NCBI RefSeq assembly: GCF_000721605.1
Contig: NZ_JOIZ01000005.1
Coordinates: 747,586-811,585 of the forward strand
Source: Streptomyces sp. NRRL S-37
GTDB lineage: Bacteria > Actinomycetota > Actinomycetes > Streptomycetales > Streptomycetaceae
Length of the DNA: 64,000 nt
Direction of reading: 5' to 3'
Shown: piece after piece, positions 31,969-38,830 of the stretch
Numbering within the stretch: position 1 is the first letter of the stretch
How the letters are laid out: each line of letters opens with the position of its first letter
Program-made: the position numbers and the translations under genes
Notes under the pieces: generated by a model
The model's input: the letters and a program-made list of their open reading frames with translations, nothing else
Databases searched by the model: none
What the model was told of the DNA's origin: nothing

Positions 31969-32198
31969 TCGAAGGCAGCCCGCCGCGCACGCTTGACCGC
32001 GTCATGCGCAGCCGCCGCGGCCTCGAATTCGCCGCGCTCACCGCGAGCGGCCAGCCGCTCGGCCGCCTCAAGCCGTTTGACACGTGCCACGTAGTCCCGG
32101 AGGGCTTCGTTGACCGTGTCCTTCTTCGTGGTGGATCCCATGAGACGCATCGCCTCGGCGAGCGCGTCGTCATCCAGGTCGATCTGTGTGACAGACAT
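31965..32198 (-). CDS. vapB: VapB-type antitoxin, ribbon-helix-helix
   Basis: The 77-residue antitoxin starts at an ATG with GGAGGTGG upstream. Residues 1-45 (MSVTQIDLDDDALAEAMRLMG, KKDTVNEALRDYVARV) form a ribbon-helix-helix DNA-binding fold, and the Arg/Ala-rich C-terminus should bind and block the PIN toxin. It overlaps vapC by four bases. A palindrome just upstream (32212-32226) is the likely autoregulatory operator. Confidence 0.88.
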   Translation of the reverse strand: MSVTQIDLDDDALAEAMRLMGSTTKKDTVNEALRDYVARVKRLEAAERLAARGERGEFEAAAAAHDAVKRARRAAFE

Positions 32199-32211
32199 CC
32201 GCCACCACCTC

Positions 32212-32226
32212 CATACGTCATGTATG
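32212..32226. promoter_or_regulatory. Candidate VapBC operator
   Basis: CATACGTCATGTATG has perfect arms CATAC and GTATG around five bases, 14 bases upstream of the vapB start. The second VapBC pair at 52.1 kb has a related GCATACT...AGTATGC palindrome in the same position. Confidence 0.55.
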
Positions 32227-32360
32227 TCAACAAGGTACATCATCAACATGCAGCAGGCGGAGAACGGACTGTCGACGAGTGCCGGACCCGCCCACCACGC
32301 TCTCCCTTGATCCGGAACTCGCAGGCAGAGCCCGGCGGGAGTGGAACTCTGAGGGAAGCG

Positions 32361-32882
32361 CTACCCGGCCTCCTCCAGCTCGAACAGCCGAGCCAGAATC
32401 CGCTGTGGCAGCTCCGCAGTCGTCAGCCGGTACGGCGTCCAGCGGTCCTTGGAATCCGGCTTCAGGGAGGCGGCGAACCGGTACTTCCCCTTGCCGTTGG
32501 GCTCGCTCACCATCTCGCCGAAGACGCCGCTCGGTATCAGCCAGGCAGTCATGATCGCCCTGCGCTCGACGTCCACCGCCACAAAAAGCATGTCCAGGTC
32601 ATCGCGAGGCCGGAACGTCTGAGACCGCACATCGGCCAGATACTGGCCCTTCTGGACGATCGACGTCGTGGACATGCGCGACTTCACCTGCACGGCCAGA
32701 GTCACCGAGCTCCCCCGCCGGTGGAAGACCAGATCCACCCCCGCGTTGTCGACCTGGGACGTCGAGACGTTCAGCTCACCCTGGGTGGCGAGGATGCAGG
32801 TGGCCGCGACCAGGTACTCCGCCGCCTTGCCCATCTGAGCAGCTGACGGGCTCTTGTCGAGGTAGTCCTCGTCTTCAGTCAT
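32361..32882 (-). CDS. DUF4365-like protein with a nuclease-type core
   Basis: The 173-residue protein (from the ATG of MTEDEDYLDKSPSAAQMGKAAEYLVAA) has an N-terminal helix containing Glu, then AGVDLVFHRRGSSVTLAVQVKSR, which is the Asp...(Q/E)xK arrangement of PD-(D/E)XK-like nucleases and of DUF4365. The C-terminal half (AWLIPSGVFGEMVS, RWTPYRLTTAELPQRILARLF) is helical. It may be a DNA-acting enzyme, but activity is not shown. The base composition is lower in GC than the flanking core genes. It follows the VapBC operator region by 162 bases with no gene between. An upstream start would add 49 residues of implausible composition. Confidence 0.65.
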   Translation of the reverse strand: MTEDEDYLDKSPSAAQMGKAAEYLVAATCILATQGELNVSTSQVDNAGVDLVFHRRGSSVTLAVQVKSRMSTTSIVQKGQYLADVRSQTFRPRDDLDMLFVAVDVERRAIMTAWLIPSGVFGEMVSEPNGKGKYRFAASLKPDSKDRWTPYRLTTAELPQRILARLFELEEAG

Positions 32883-33145
32883 GACGGGAAGGTACCGGAC
32901 CGGACCGACAGGGCCCGGTGGTCCTTCCAGGGATGAGACAGCCTGAAGTCCACTCCATGCGACGCTGGAGCTCCCATGCTCCGGTGACTCTCCGAGGGGG
33001 TGGACGACGACGGATTGAGCCCGCGACACGCGTCCTCTGGGTTGAGTTGAGCTGATCCCAGGAACGGGTGCCGACCAGTAATCCGCCGGCCGCGCCCCTT
33101 CCTGATCCGGCGCGGGGCCTCTACGCCCTTGGCCTGCGAGCGAAG

Positions 33146-33454
33146 CTACCCGGCCTCCGCCATGGGCTGATCATCGTTGAAGGGGTTGTTGTCGTAGGGA
33201 GTGTTGGGCTCTGTTTCCACGACCAGGGCGGTGTACTCGTCCTTGGAGATCGGCTCTCCGCACTCGTCCGGACGGAAAAGATGCACATCCATGAGCTCGT
33301 CTCCAGCGGGGTCGTTGCGGACCTCCATGATCGCCTCGCGGCAGGACCTCAGTTGCTCATCGGTGGCCCCGCCATCCTGAAGCATGAACGCCACTCGGAC
33401 GCCCACAACCAAAACGATCACGGCAAGAACCCAAAGGAACGGGCGCTTCTTCAC
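33146..33454 (-). CDS. Small membrane-anchored protein of unknown function
   Basis: The 102-residue protein starts at a GTG with AAGGAG 7 bases upstream. Residues 5-24 (PFLWVLAVIVLVVGVRVAFML) form a single N-terminal membrane anchor, followed by an acidic extracytoplasmic domain with two cysteines (LRSCREAI, PDECGEP) that could bond. It lies 33 bases after the nuclease-like gene at 33488-34318 and probably shares its transcript. I do not recognise the family. Confidence 0.68.
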   Translation of the reverse strand: MKKRPFLWVLAVIVLVVGVRVAFMLQDGGATDEQLRSCREAIMEVRNDPAGDELMDVHLFRPDECGEPISKDEYTALVVETEPNTPYDNNPFNDDQPMAEAG

Positions 33455-33487
33455 GGGTGTCTCCTTACGAGGAGGAAGCTCACAGCC

Positions 33488-34318
33488 CTACGCCATCAGG
33501 TGCCTGAGAAAGGTGTCCACGAACTTCTCCACCTCGGCCTTGGAGGTCGAGTCACGCACGTCGATGCGGTCGATGTGCTTGATGCCGGCATTGCGCAGCA
33601 GCCGTTCACGGCTGGCATCGTCAGACCGGCGCCCCTTGTGGTGCGGGCCATCGATCTCGATGACTCCGGCTCGCCCCTTGTATGTCACGAGCAGGTCCGG
33701 CTCGAAGGTGTGTCCGAGCACTCGCATGCCGGGGAGCGGGAGGATCCCTATGGTCTCGATGTCCGGCAGAGCGGCCTGTCGCTCTCGAAGCACCACATAG
33801 ACCCTGTGCTCCCACTCGTTGGTGAGGTGCAGATTGTCTACGACAGGGTGCTTGGGCTCTAGCCTGACCCTGCGCGCCTGATTGGACTGCCGCCCACCCT
33901 TGAGATCCCGGGCAAGCTGCTCACGCCAACCGGGGCCGACTGCGGGAATGACCTCGCGCACCCAGACATCCCGGATCTCCCTGTCGTGCGCCACCCCCAC
34001 AGCCTTGAAGGCGGACCGAATCTGGTCGACGAGCTCTCTCTCGAAGTCGATGACCAAGTGAGGATCGGTCTCGAGAATGACGTTCTCGTGCTCGTTCCAC
34101 GAGGTGTAGTCGATGGTCTCCTCATAGTTCGTTATGTGCTTGTCGAACTTGAAGGACGCCACGTCCAGCATGAGTTCTGCCGCCATACGCTGCCCCCGCT
34201 GCGACAGCAGTACCGCTGCGGCCCCGACCATCTCGTCATCACTCAGCGGAGGCCGACCCTGTTCGGTCGGAGCTGAGCGGCCTTCCACTGGCTCGTCCAC
34301 CGAGCGCGAAGCTCCCAT
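33488..34318 (-). CDS. PD-(D/E)XK-like nuclease domain protein (DUF559-like C-terminus)
   Basis: The 276-residue protein has an N-terminal region of unknown fold (about 1-170) and a C-terminal segment (about 175-270) with VYVVLRERQAAL, HTFEPDLLVTYKGRAGVIEIDGPHHKGRRSDDASRERLLRNAGI and DRIDVRDS. Asp in EPDLLV and Glu-x-Asp in VIEIDG, followed by a His/Lys pair, resemble the Vsr/DUF559 branch of restriction-like nucleases. The N-terminal FELV-like part (LVDQIRSAFKAVGVAHDREIRDVWVREVIPAVG) may bind a partner or DNA. It is followed by a small membrane protein. The low GC suggests acquisition with the island. Confidence 0.68.
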   Translation of the reverse strand: MGASRSVDEPVEGRSAPTEQGRPPLSDDEMVGAAAVLLSQRGQRMAAELMLDVASFKFDKHITNYEETIDYTSWNEHENVILETDPHLVIDFERELVDQIRSAFKAVGVAHDREIRDVWVREVIPAVGPGWREQLARDLKGGRQSNQARRVRLEPKHPVVDNLHLTNEWEHRVYVVLRERQAALPDIETIGILPLPGMRVLGHTFEPDLLVTYKGRAGVIEIDGPHHKGRRSDDASRERLLRNAGIKHIDRIDVRDSTSKAEVEKFVDTFLRHLMA

Positions 34319-34396
34319 ACGGACATGCTCGCACCCAGCACTGACAACAGGCCGCGCTGTGGGGCAGATTGAGCGCGGCCTGTGTCGTGGGGATGC

Positions 34397-34654
34397 CTAA
34401 GCTCCGCACTCTCTCGCCAGGACGCTCTTGTACACCCGGGTCAGGATCGACCCCGTGGAGCAGGTGCCGTCCGTGCACCCTCGACAGTCGGAGACGTGCT
34501 TCAGGTACTGATGCCATGCCTCCTCAGCGTTGAGGTAGTGAGGTGCACACTCAGGGCAGGCGTAGACGCTCCATCCCGGCCCGGTGTTGGCGCGGATCGT
34601 CCGGACCGTCACGGGCATCGGGGTGGTGCGCTCGCAGCGGACGCACATCCTCAT
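34397..34654 (-). CDS. Small CxxC protein, last gene of a three-gene operon
   Basis: The 85-residue protein has four cysteine clusters: MCVRCERTTP, YACPECAPHY, DCRGCTDGTCSTG and a final ECGA. The first two CxxC pairs look like a zinc ribbon. It starts 4 bases after the stop of the preceding gene, at an ATG with GGAACTGACGGC upstream. Proteins like this occur in Streptomyces near plasmid-type regulators. The function is unknown. Confidence 0.65.
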   Translation of the reverse strand: MRMCVRCERTTPMPVTVRTIRANTGPGWSVYACPECAPHYLNAEEAWHQYLKHVSDCRGCTDGTCSTGSILTRVYKSVLARECGA

Positions 34655-34658
34655 GCCG

Positions 34659-34886
34659 TCAGTTCCTACGTTGTCGCTGCCCAGCGCCATCGCAGCGCAA
34701 GCACTCACACGGCGGCCAGGCCGAACTGAACGCGAACGGATCGAGCGGGGCATCGGACATGATGCGCACCTCGCTGCGTTGCTCGATCACCTGGCCGTCA
34801 CGTACGCGGATCACCTGCATCGTCATCAGGTGTACGGGCGCAACGGGCGTCTTCTCGCCGCCTTCGGCGACCTGTCCGGCGGTCAC
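34659..34886 (-). CDS. Small hypothetical protein, middle gene of the operon
   Basis: The 75-residue protein starts at a GTG that overlaps the upstream stop (GTGA), with GGGGGAG 4 bases before it. It contains a beta-hairpin-like segment (VHLMTMQVIRVRDGQVIEQRSEVRIM) and a CECLRCDGAG cysteine motif that may bind zinc. It is tightly packed between two equally small genes, which supports real translation. I do not recognise the family. Confidence 0.6.
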   Translation of the reverse strand: MTAGQVAEGGEKTPVAPVHLMTMQVIRVRDGQVIEQRSEVRIMSDAPLDPFAFSSAWPPCECLRCDGAGQRQRRN

Positions 34887-35053
34887 TGCTCTCCCCCGTG
34901 CGTCTCGGCGTGATGCCGAGCGAGCAGCACGCGACAGTCGGACGCCCGCGAGTGGTCCCGCTCGTCCTGCGCGGTCTCCTGCTCGCTGGTGAGGCGGGTG
35001 CACTCGGCGCACGCGGGCGCTGCCGGTGCGGGTGCGGCTGCTCTACGATCCAT
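34883..35053 (-). CDS. 56-residue protein, first gene of the small operon
   Basis: An ATG with a strong AAGGAG site 8 bases upstream opens a 56-codon frame. The product begins MDRRAAAPAPAAP, has a CAEC pair and a charged helix (LTSEQETAQDERDHSRASDCRVLLARHHAETHGG). Its stop overlaps the next start by GTGA, and a well-formed promoter at 35129-35157 drives it. It is divergent from a GntR regulator gene 165 bases away. The function is unknown; such proteins recur beside GntR-type regulators in Streptomyces mobile elements, by memory. Confidence 0.65.
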   Translation of the reverse strand: MDRRAAAPAPAAPACAECTRLTSEQETAQDERDHSRASDCRVLLARHHAETHGGEQ

Positions 35054-35128
35054 AGGTCGTCGCTCCTTAGTAAGCGGTGGCCACGCCCCCCGGACCGGTC
35101 GCTCGGTCGCGGGGGTCTTCCATGGCCG

Positions 35129-35157
35129 ATCCTAGAGCACCTGTATACCCCTGTCAG
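35129..35157 (-). promoter_or_regulatory. Promoter of the three-gene small-protein operon
   Basis: Minus-strand CTGACA (35157-35152) and TAGGAT (35134-35129) are 17 bases apart. The spacer holds GTATAC, and a related TGTCTACAGATAG lies just upstream, so the divergent GntR protein may bind here. Confidence 0.6.
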
Positions 35158-35217
35158 CCCATGTCTACAGATAGGCGCTTCTATGCGCGCGTGTAGGTCA
35201 ATACGTACGCTCAGGTC

Positions 35218-35472
35218 GTGACCGATTTTGAGTTCGACCCGACACGACCGAAGTGGGAGCAGATTGCCGACGCCCTCAGGGCTCGCATCGCTGACGGCAC
35301 CTACCCTCCTCGGCACCTGATCTCAGAGGTACAACTCGAAGCGGAATTCGGGGTCGCACGGGTCACGGTCCGCAAGGCGACTGCGGCACTCCGCGAAGAG
35401 AAACTGATCGTCACCACTCCGGGCATGGGCTCGTTCGTGGCCGACGAGGAGCGGCCGAGCACCCCTTCGTGA
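35218..35472 (+). CDS. Short GntR-type DNA-binding regulator
   Basis: The 84-residue protein is essentially a single GntR winged HTH (WEQIADALRARIADGTYPPRHLISEVQLEAEFGVARVTVRKATAALREEKLIVTTPGMGSFVA) without an effector domain, as in regulators of integrated plasmids. No ribosome site precedes the GTG. A TACGCT -10-like box 7 bases upstream suggests a leaderless transcript. It is divergent from the three-gene small-protein operon, which is its most likely target. Confidence 0.82.
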   Translation: MTDFEFDPTRPKWEQIADALRARIADGTYPPRHLISEVQLEAEFGVARVTVRKATAALREEKLIVTTPGMGSFVADEERPSTPS

Positions 35473-35524
35473 CAGGGAGCGGAGGTGGGCCCGAAGGAAC
35501 CCAGCCGCGGGAGGGGACGAGGGC

Positions 35525-36154
35525 ATGAACCTTGATGAGGCCGATCTACTGCCCGGCGAGATCCTGCTGCTGACCAAGAACGCCAACGCGGTCGTCGACG
35601 TCCAGGAGGCAGGCCTCAGCCGGTTCGCCTTCGACGGTCTGATGTGGACTGTCGGCATGGGCGGGCAGGAGGCCATCGGGGGCCGTCTGCACCTGACCAA
35701 TTACCGACTGGTGTTCAAGTCACACCGCTTCAACCGGTTGCGAGGCAAGTTCAGCATCTTCCTGCCAACCATCAGAAGTGTGCGCAACGCCTCCTTCGGG
35801 CCCACCCGCCAGGTGGAGGTGATGACCGGCATACAGAGCTTCGCGTTCGTACTTTGGGGCGTCCCGCGGTTCATGACCGCCATCGAGGAAGCAAGGCGCA
35901 CGTTCGCGCCTGCATGGTCGCCGGGACTGGCGCACGCCATGATGGCCGACCTCGGCAAGGTCGGCGAAGGGCTCAAGATCGTTCATCGCCTGGAAGCGGC
36001 GAACATCGTACTGACCTGTCTCACGCCCGGCGACGCCATAACGGCAATCAGTAGAGCAATCAGCCCGGACTCCGATGCGATCGAGATCGCTGGCGCCCTG
36101 CAGCTTGTTGATCTCCTGGCCTGCATCAGGCCGCCCAGCCCCCCTTCGCGGTGA
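35525..36154 (+). CDS. GRAM/PH-like domain protein
   Basis: The 209-residue protein has GRAM-like features in its first 120 residues: LLPGEILLLTKNANAVVD, GGRLHLTNYRLVFKSHRFN (the signature GxLxxTNxRLxF), FLPTIRSVRNASFG and VEVMTGIQSFAFVLWG. GRAM/PH folds commonly bind membranes or peptides. The C-terminal half is helical with no known motif. GAGGGGACGAGGG precedes the ATG. It lies 52 bases after the GntR gene and next to the tRNA genes. Its role is unknown. Confidence 0.68.
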   Translation: MNLDEADLLPGEILLLTKNANAVVDVQEAGLSRFAFDGLMWTVGMGGQEAIGGRLHLTNYRLVFKSHRFNRLRGKFSIFLPTIRSVRNASFGPTRQVEVMTGIQSFAFVLWGVPRFMTAIEEARRTFAPAWSPGLAHAMMADLGKVGEGLKIVHRLEAANIVLTCLTPGDAITAISRAISPDSDAIEIAGALQLVDLLACIRPPSPPSR

Positions 36155-36244
36155 AGGGAGCAGAAGCCGACCTGAGAAGAGGGCTCCGAGGGGACGCCGC
36201 TCGCTCCTTCGGGGCGGGGCGGCGTTCCTCCCTGGTGCGCATGG

Positions 36245-36318
36245 TGGGGCGGGTGGGACTCGAACCCACGGCCGACGGATTATGAGTCCGCTGCTCTAAC
36301 CGGCTGAGCTACCGCCCC
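36245..36318 (-). tRNA. tRNA with CAT anticodon (Met, or Ile2 if lysidine-modified)
   Basis: A 74-nt cloverleaf reads from 36318: acceptor GGGGCGG pairs with CCGCCCC, D-arm AGCTCAGCCGGTTAGAGC, anticodon stem GCGGA with loop CTCATAA, and T-arm GTGGGTTCGAGTCCCAC. The anticodon is CAT. The GGACTCATAATCC context resembles tRNA-Ile2, so elongator Met or Ile2 cannot be separated by eye. CCA is not encoded. It bounds the accessory island. Confidence 0.92.
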
Positions 36319-36461
36319 ATGACGGCGTGTCGCGTACACGTGTGCGCGCCGTCTGCCGCAGCATAGCCGCTCATACGATCTCCTGCTCCGGATGGTCGGC
36401 CGCGTGCGGTCTTCGTGACCATGGAGACTTCGCCGAGCCTCGCACGGTTCCCCCGGACATG

Positions 36462-36483
36462 AAAAAGGACCCCTACGGGGCCC
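36462..36483 (-). terminator. Rho-independent terminator of the tRNA-Asn pair
   Basis: On the minus strand GGGCCCC, GTA, GGGGTCC form a 7-bp stem (one G-U) followed by TTTTT. It lies 13 bases downstream of the tRNA-Asn copy ending at 36496, a clear intrinsic terminator that is unusual in this GC-rich genome. Confidence 0.8.
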
Positions 36484-36495
36484 TCGTTCACCATG

Positions 36496-36568
36496 CTCCC
36501 CCGACTGGACTCGAACCAGTAACCTGCCGGTTAACAGCCGGCTGCTCTGCCAATTGAGCTACGGAGGA
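36496..36568 (-). tRNA. tRNA-Asn (GTT), downstream copy
   Basis: A 73-nt cloverleaf with acceptor TCCTCCG/CGGGGGA (one G-U), D-arm AGCTCAATTGGCAGAGC, anticodon loop CTGTTAA (GTT) and T-arm ACTGGTTCGAGTCCAGT. Identical in sequence to the copy at 36574-36646; CCA is not encoded. Confidence 0.95.
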
Positions 36569-36573
36569 CCGAG

Positions 36574-36646
36574 CTCCCCCGACTGGACTCGAACCAGTAA
36601 CCTGCCGGTTAACAGCCGGCTGCTCTGCCAATTGAGCTACGGAGGA
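36574..36646 (-). tRNA. tRNA-Asn (GTT), upstream copy
   Basis: Identical 73-nt tRNA-Asn gene, separated from the other copy by only 5 bases (36569-36573). The two are co-transcribed and end at the intrinsic terminator at 36462-36483. Perfect identity implies recent duplication or gene conversion. Confidence 0.95.
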
Positions 36647-36793
36647 ATGTCTCGTTGCATCGAACGTACCCGCCTGGGTATCCGCCAGGGGGCACTCGCT
36701 CGCTGCGACACATACATTAGCGCAAGCAGGGGGGTGCTCCGCCAATCGGTACTCCCCGGCGCCGTCGCCGGAACAACGGGAAGGGTGGCCGTC

Positions 36794-37099
36794 ATGCGTT
36801 ACCGGCTCACGTTCGTCGCCGGAGTCGTCCTGGGTTACGTGCTGGGCACGAAAGCCGGACGCGAGCGCTACGAGCAGATCAAGAGGTCCGCGCAGCAGCT
36901 CACGCAGAACCCCGCCGTGCGCAACACCGCGGAGAGCGCAGCGCAGCAGGGCCGAGAGTTCGCGGACAAGGCGTACCACGTGGTCAGCGACAAGGTCGGC
37001 GACCGCATGCCCGACTCGGTCGCCCAGCGGGTGCGCACCCTGCGCGAACGCACGGCCCACGGCCCGGCGGAGGACGACTGGGGCACGAGCAACACGTGA
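36794..37099 (+). CDS. YtxH-like small membrane protein
   Basis: The 101-residue protein starts at an ATG with GGGAAGGG upstream. It has one N-terminal membrane segment (LTFVAGVVLGYVLGTKAGRERYEQI) with the GxxLGxxxGxKxGRERY pattern of YtxH proteins, followed by a long amphipathic, charged helix (about 28-90). It is probably anchored in the cytoplasmic membrane, and YtxH proteins are linked to stress responses. It is divergent from the tRNA-Asn pair and stands alone. Confidence 0.82.
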   Translation: MRYRLTFVAGVVLGYVLGTKAGRERYEQIKRSAQQLTQNPAVRNTAESAAQQGREFADKAYHVVSDKVGDRMPDSVAQRVRTLRERTAHGPAEDDWGTSNT

Positions 37100-37271
37100 G
37101 AGCCACCCGGTGGGCGCCGGGTGACCCCTCCCGCCCGGGGGGCGCGGGGCCGTATTCGGCACGCGGCTCCGCCGCGTGGGCGCGCGCGACCGCACACGGC
37201 CCGCGCCCGCCACGAGGACCCCGGCGGTGCCCACCGCCCACGCGAGCGCGGCGGTACGGCAAAATCGCCGT

Positions 37272-38726
37272 ATGGGGATAGTCGCCGGACTGGACAGCGC
37301 GCCAGACTTCACTCGCATCGTCGTCTGTGACACGGACACCGGAGCCGTGCTCAAGCAGGGCTATGCCCCGCATCCGGTACAGGGCACCGACGGCGGCGGC
37401 CGTCCCTCCGACGTCGACCCGCAGGCCTGGCTGCTGTCCCTCGGCGAGGCCGCGGGCGGCGGCCTGCTGGAGGGCGTGCAGGCCATCGGCGTCTCCGCGC
37501 AGGCGAACGCGCTGGTGCCGCTGGACGCGCAGGGCAACACCGTGCGGCCGGCGATGACCGGCGGCGACAAGCGGGCGCAGGTCGCGGCGGCCGATCTGAT
37601 CGACGCGTTCGGCGGGCGTGAGGCGTGGGCGCGGGCCGTGGGCTGTGTGCCGGGGGCCGCGCAGCCGGTGACCAAGCTGCGCTGGATGGCCCGCAGCGAA
37701 CCGGAGAACGCGGTGCGCACCGCCGTCCTGATGCAGGCGCACGACTGGCTGGTATGGCAGCTCCTCGGCCGGCCGGTGCGGCGCACCACCGACCGGGGCG
37801 GGGCGTCCGGCACCGGGTACTGGGCGGCGGCCACCGGCGGCTACCGGCCCGATCTGGTGGAGCTGGCGCTCGGGCACCAGGCGATGCTGCCCGAGGTGAT
37901 CGGCCCGGCGGAGGCGGCGGGTACGACTCCGGAGGGGCTGCTGATCTCCGCCGGTACGGGCGAGACGATGGCGGCGGCGTTCGGGCTGGGGATCGGGCTG
38001 GGCGACGCGGTGGTGTCGCTGGGCGCGTCCGGGTCCGTGATGGCCGTGCACCCCGAGGCGCTCGTCGACCAGCACGGGATGATCACCTCCCTGGCGGACG
38101 CGACCGGCATGCACCTGCCCGTCGTCACCACTCTGAACGCCGTACGCGCCCTGCGCGGGACCGCCGAACTGCTCGGGGTGCCCGATCTGGAGACCCTGTC
38201 CGACCTGGCGATGAAGTCGACGCCGGGGTCGCACGGGCTGGTGCTGCTGCCGTACCTGGAGGGCGAGCGCACCCCGAACCTGCCGCACACCGCGGGGACG
38301 CTGGCCGGGCTGCGGCGCGAGTCGATGAAGCCGGAGCACCTGGCGCGGGCCGCGTTCGAGGGCATGCTGTGCGGGCTCGCGGACGCGCTGGACGTGCTGC
38401 GCGGCCGGGGCGTGGAGGTGCGGCGGGTCTTCCTGCTGGGTCCGGCCGCGGAGCTGCCGGCCGTGCAGTCGGCGGCGCCCGCGCTGTTCGGGGCACAGGT
38501 GGTCGTACCGCAGCCCGCGGACTACGCGGCGATCGGCGCGGCCCGGCAGGCGGCCTGGGCGCTGGGTGTGTCACAGGGCACACTCGATCCGCGTACCCCG
38601 CCGCTCTGGCAGGGCCCGGTGGCGCAGGTGCTGGACCCCGGGGAGGACCTGGCGGTGGGGCAGGCGGTGCGCCAGCAGTACGTGTCGGTGCGCGAGCAGA
38701 CGCACCCGGGAGCGTTCCGCGCATAG
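37272..38726 (+). CDS. FGGY-family (xylulokinase-like) protein with altered active site
   Basis: The 484-residue protein has an FGGY kinase layout: N-terminal MGIVAGLDSAPDFTRIVVCD, QAIGVSAQANALVPLDAQGN, CVPGAAQPVTKLRWM, DWLVWQLLGR, RGGASGTGYW, SLGASGSVMAV and LLPYLEGERTPNLPH. The usual phosphate loop DxGTxS reads LDSAPDF, and the catalytic GGGDN motif reads AGTGETMAA, so the general-base Asp is Glu. It may be a kinase with changed activity or a sugar-sensing derivative. The ATG is preceded by few purines. It is monocistronic between the YtxH gene and the ABC exporter. Confidence 0.8.
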   Translation: MGIVAGLDSAPDFTRIVVCDTDTGAVLKQGYAPHPVQGTDGGGRPSDVDPQAWLLSLGEAAGGGLLEGVQAIGVSAQANALVPLDAQGNTVRPAMTGGDKRAQVAAADLIDAFGGREAWARAVGCVPGAAQPVTKLRWMARSEPENAVRTAVLMQAHDWLVWQLLGRPVRRTTDRGGASGTGYWAAATGGYRPDLVELALGHQAMLPEVIGPAEAAGTTPEGLLISAGTGETMAAAFGLGIGLGDAVVSLGASGSVMAVHPEALVDQHGMITSLADATGMHLPVVTTLNAVRALRGTAELLGVPDLETLSDLAMKSTPGSHGLVLLPYLEGERTPNLPHTAGTLAGLRRESMKPEHLARAAFEGMLCGLADALDVLRGRGVEVRRVFLLGPAAELPAVQSAAPALFGAQVVVPQPADYAAIGAARQAAWALGVSQGTLDPRTPPLWQGPVAQVLDPGEDLAVGQAVRQQYVSVREQTHPGAFRA

Positions 38727-38830
38727 CACGGGCCGGTGGATTAATTCGGTTGAGGTAACGCGGGTGGAGTGTCCGACGATGGGGGCCACGGGCAACCAAC
38801 GCCCCCGCCGACCACTCCGAGAGATTCAGC

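Noticed and set aside
32883..33145. Possible gene in the 262-base gap between the two nuclease-like loci
   Set aside because: No frame with a ribosome site and sensible composition is present; it probably carries promoter sequence only.
36794..36900. Possible extended upstream start for the YtxH protein through the tRNA region
   Set aside because: The in-frame upstream part reads antisense through the tRNA-Asn genes; the ATG at 36794 has its own ribosome site.
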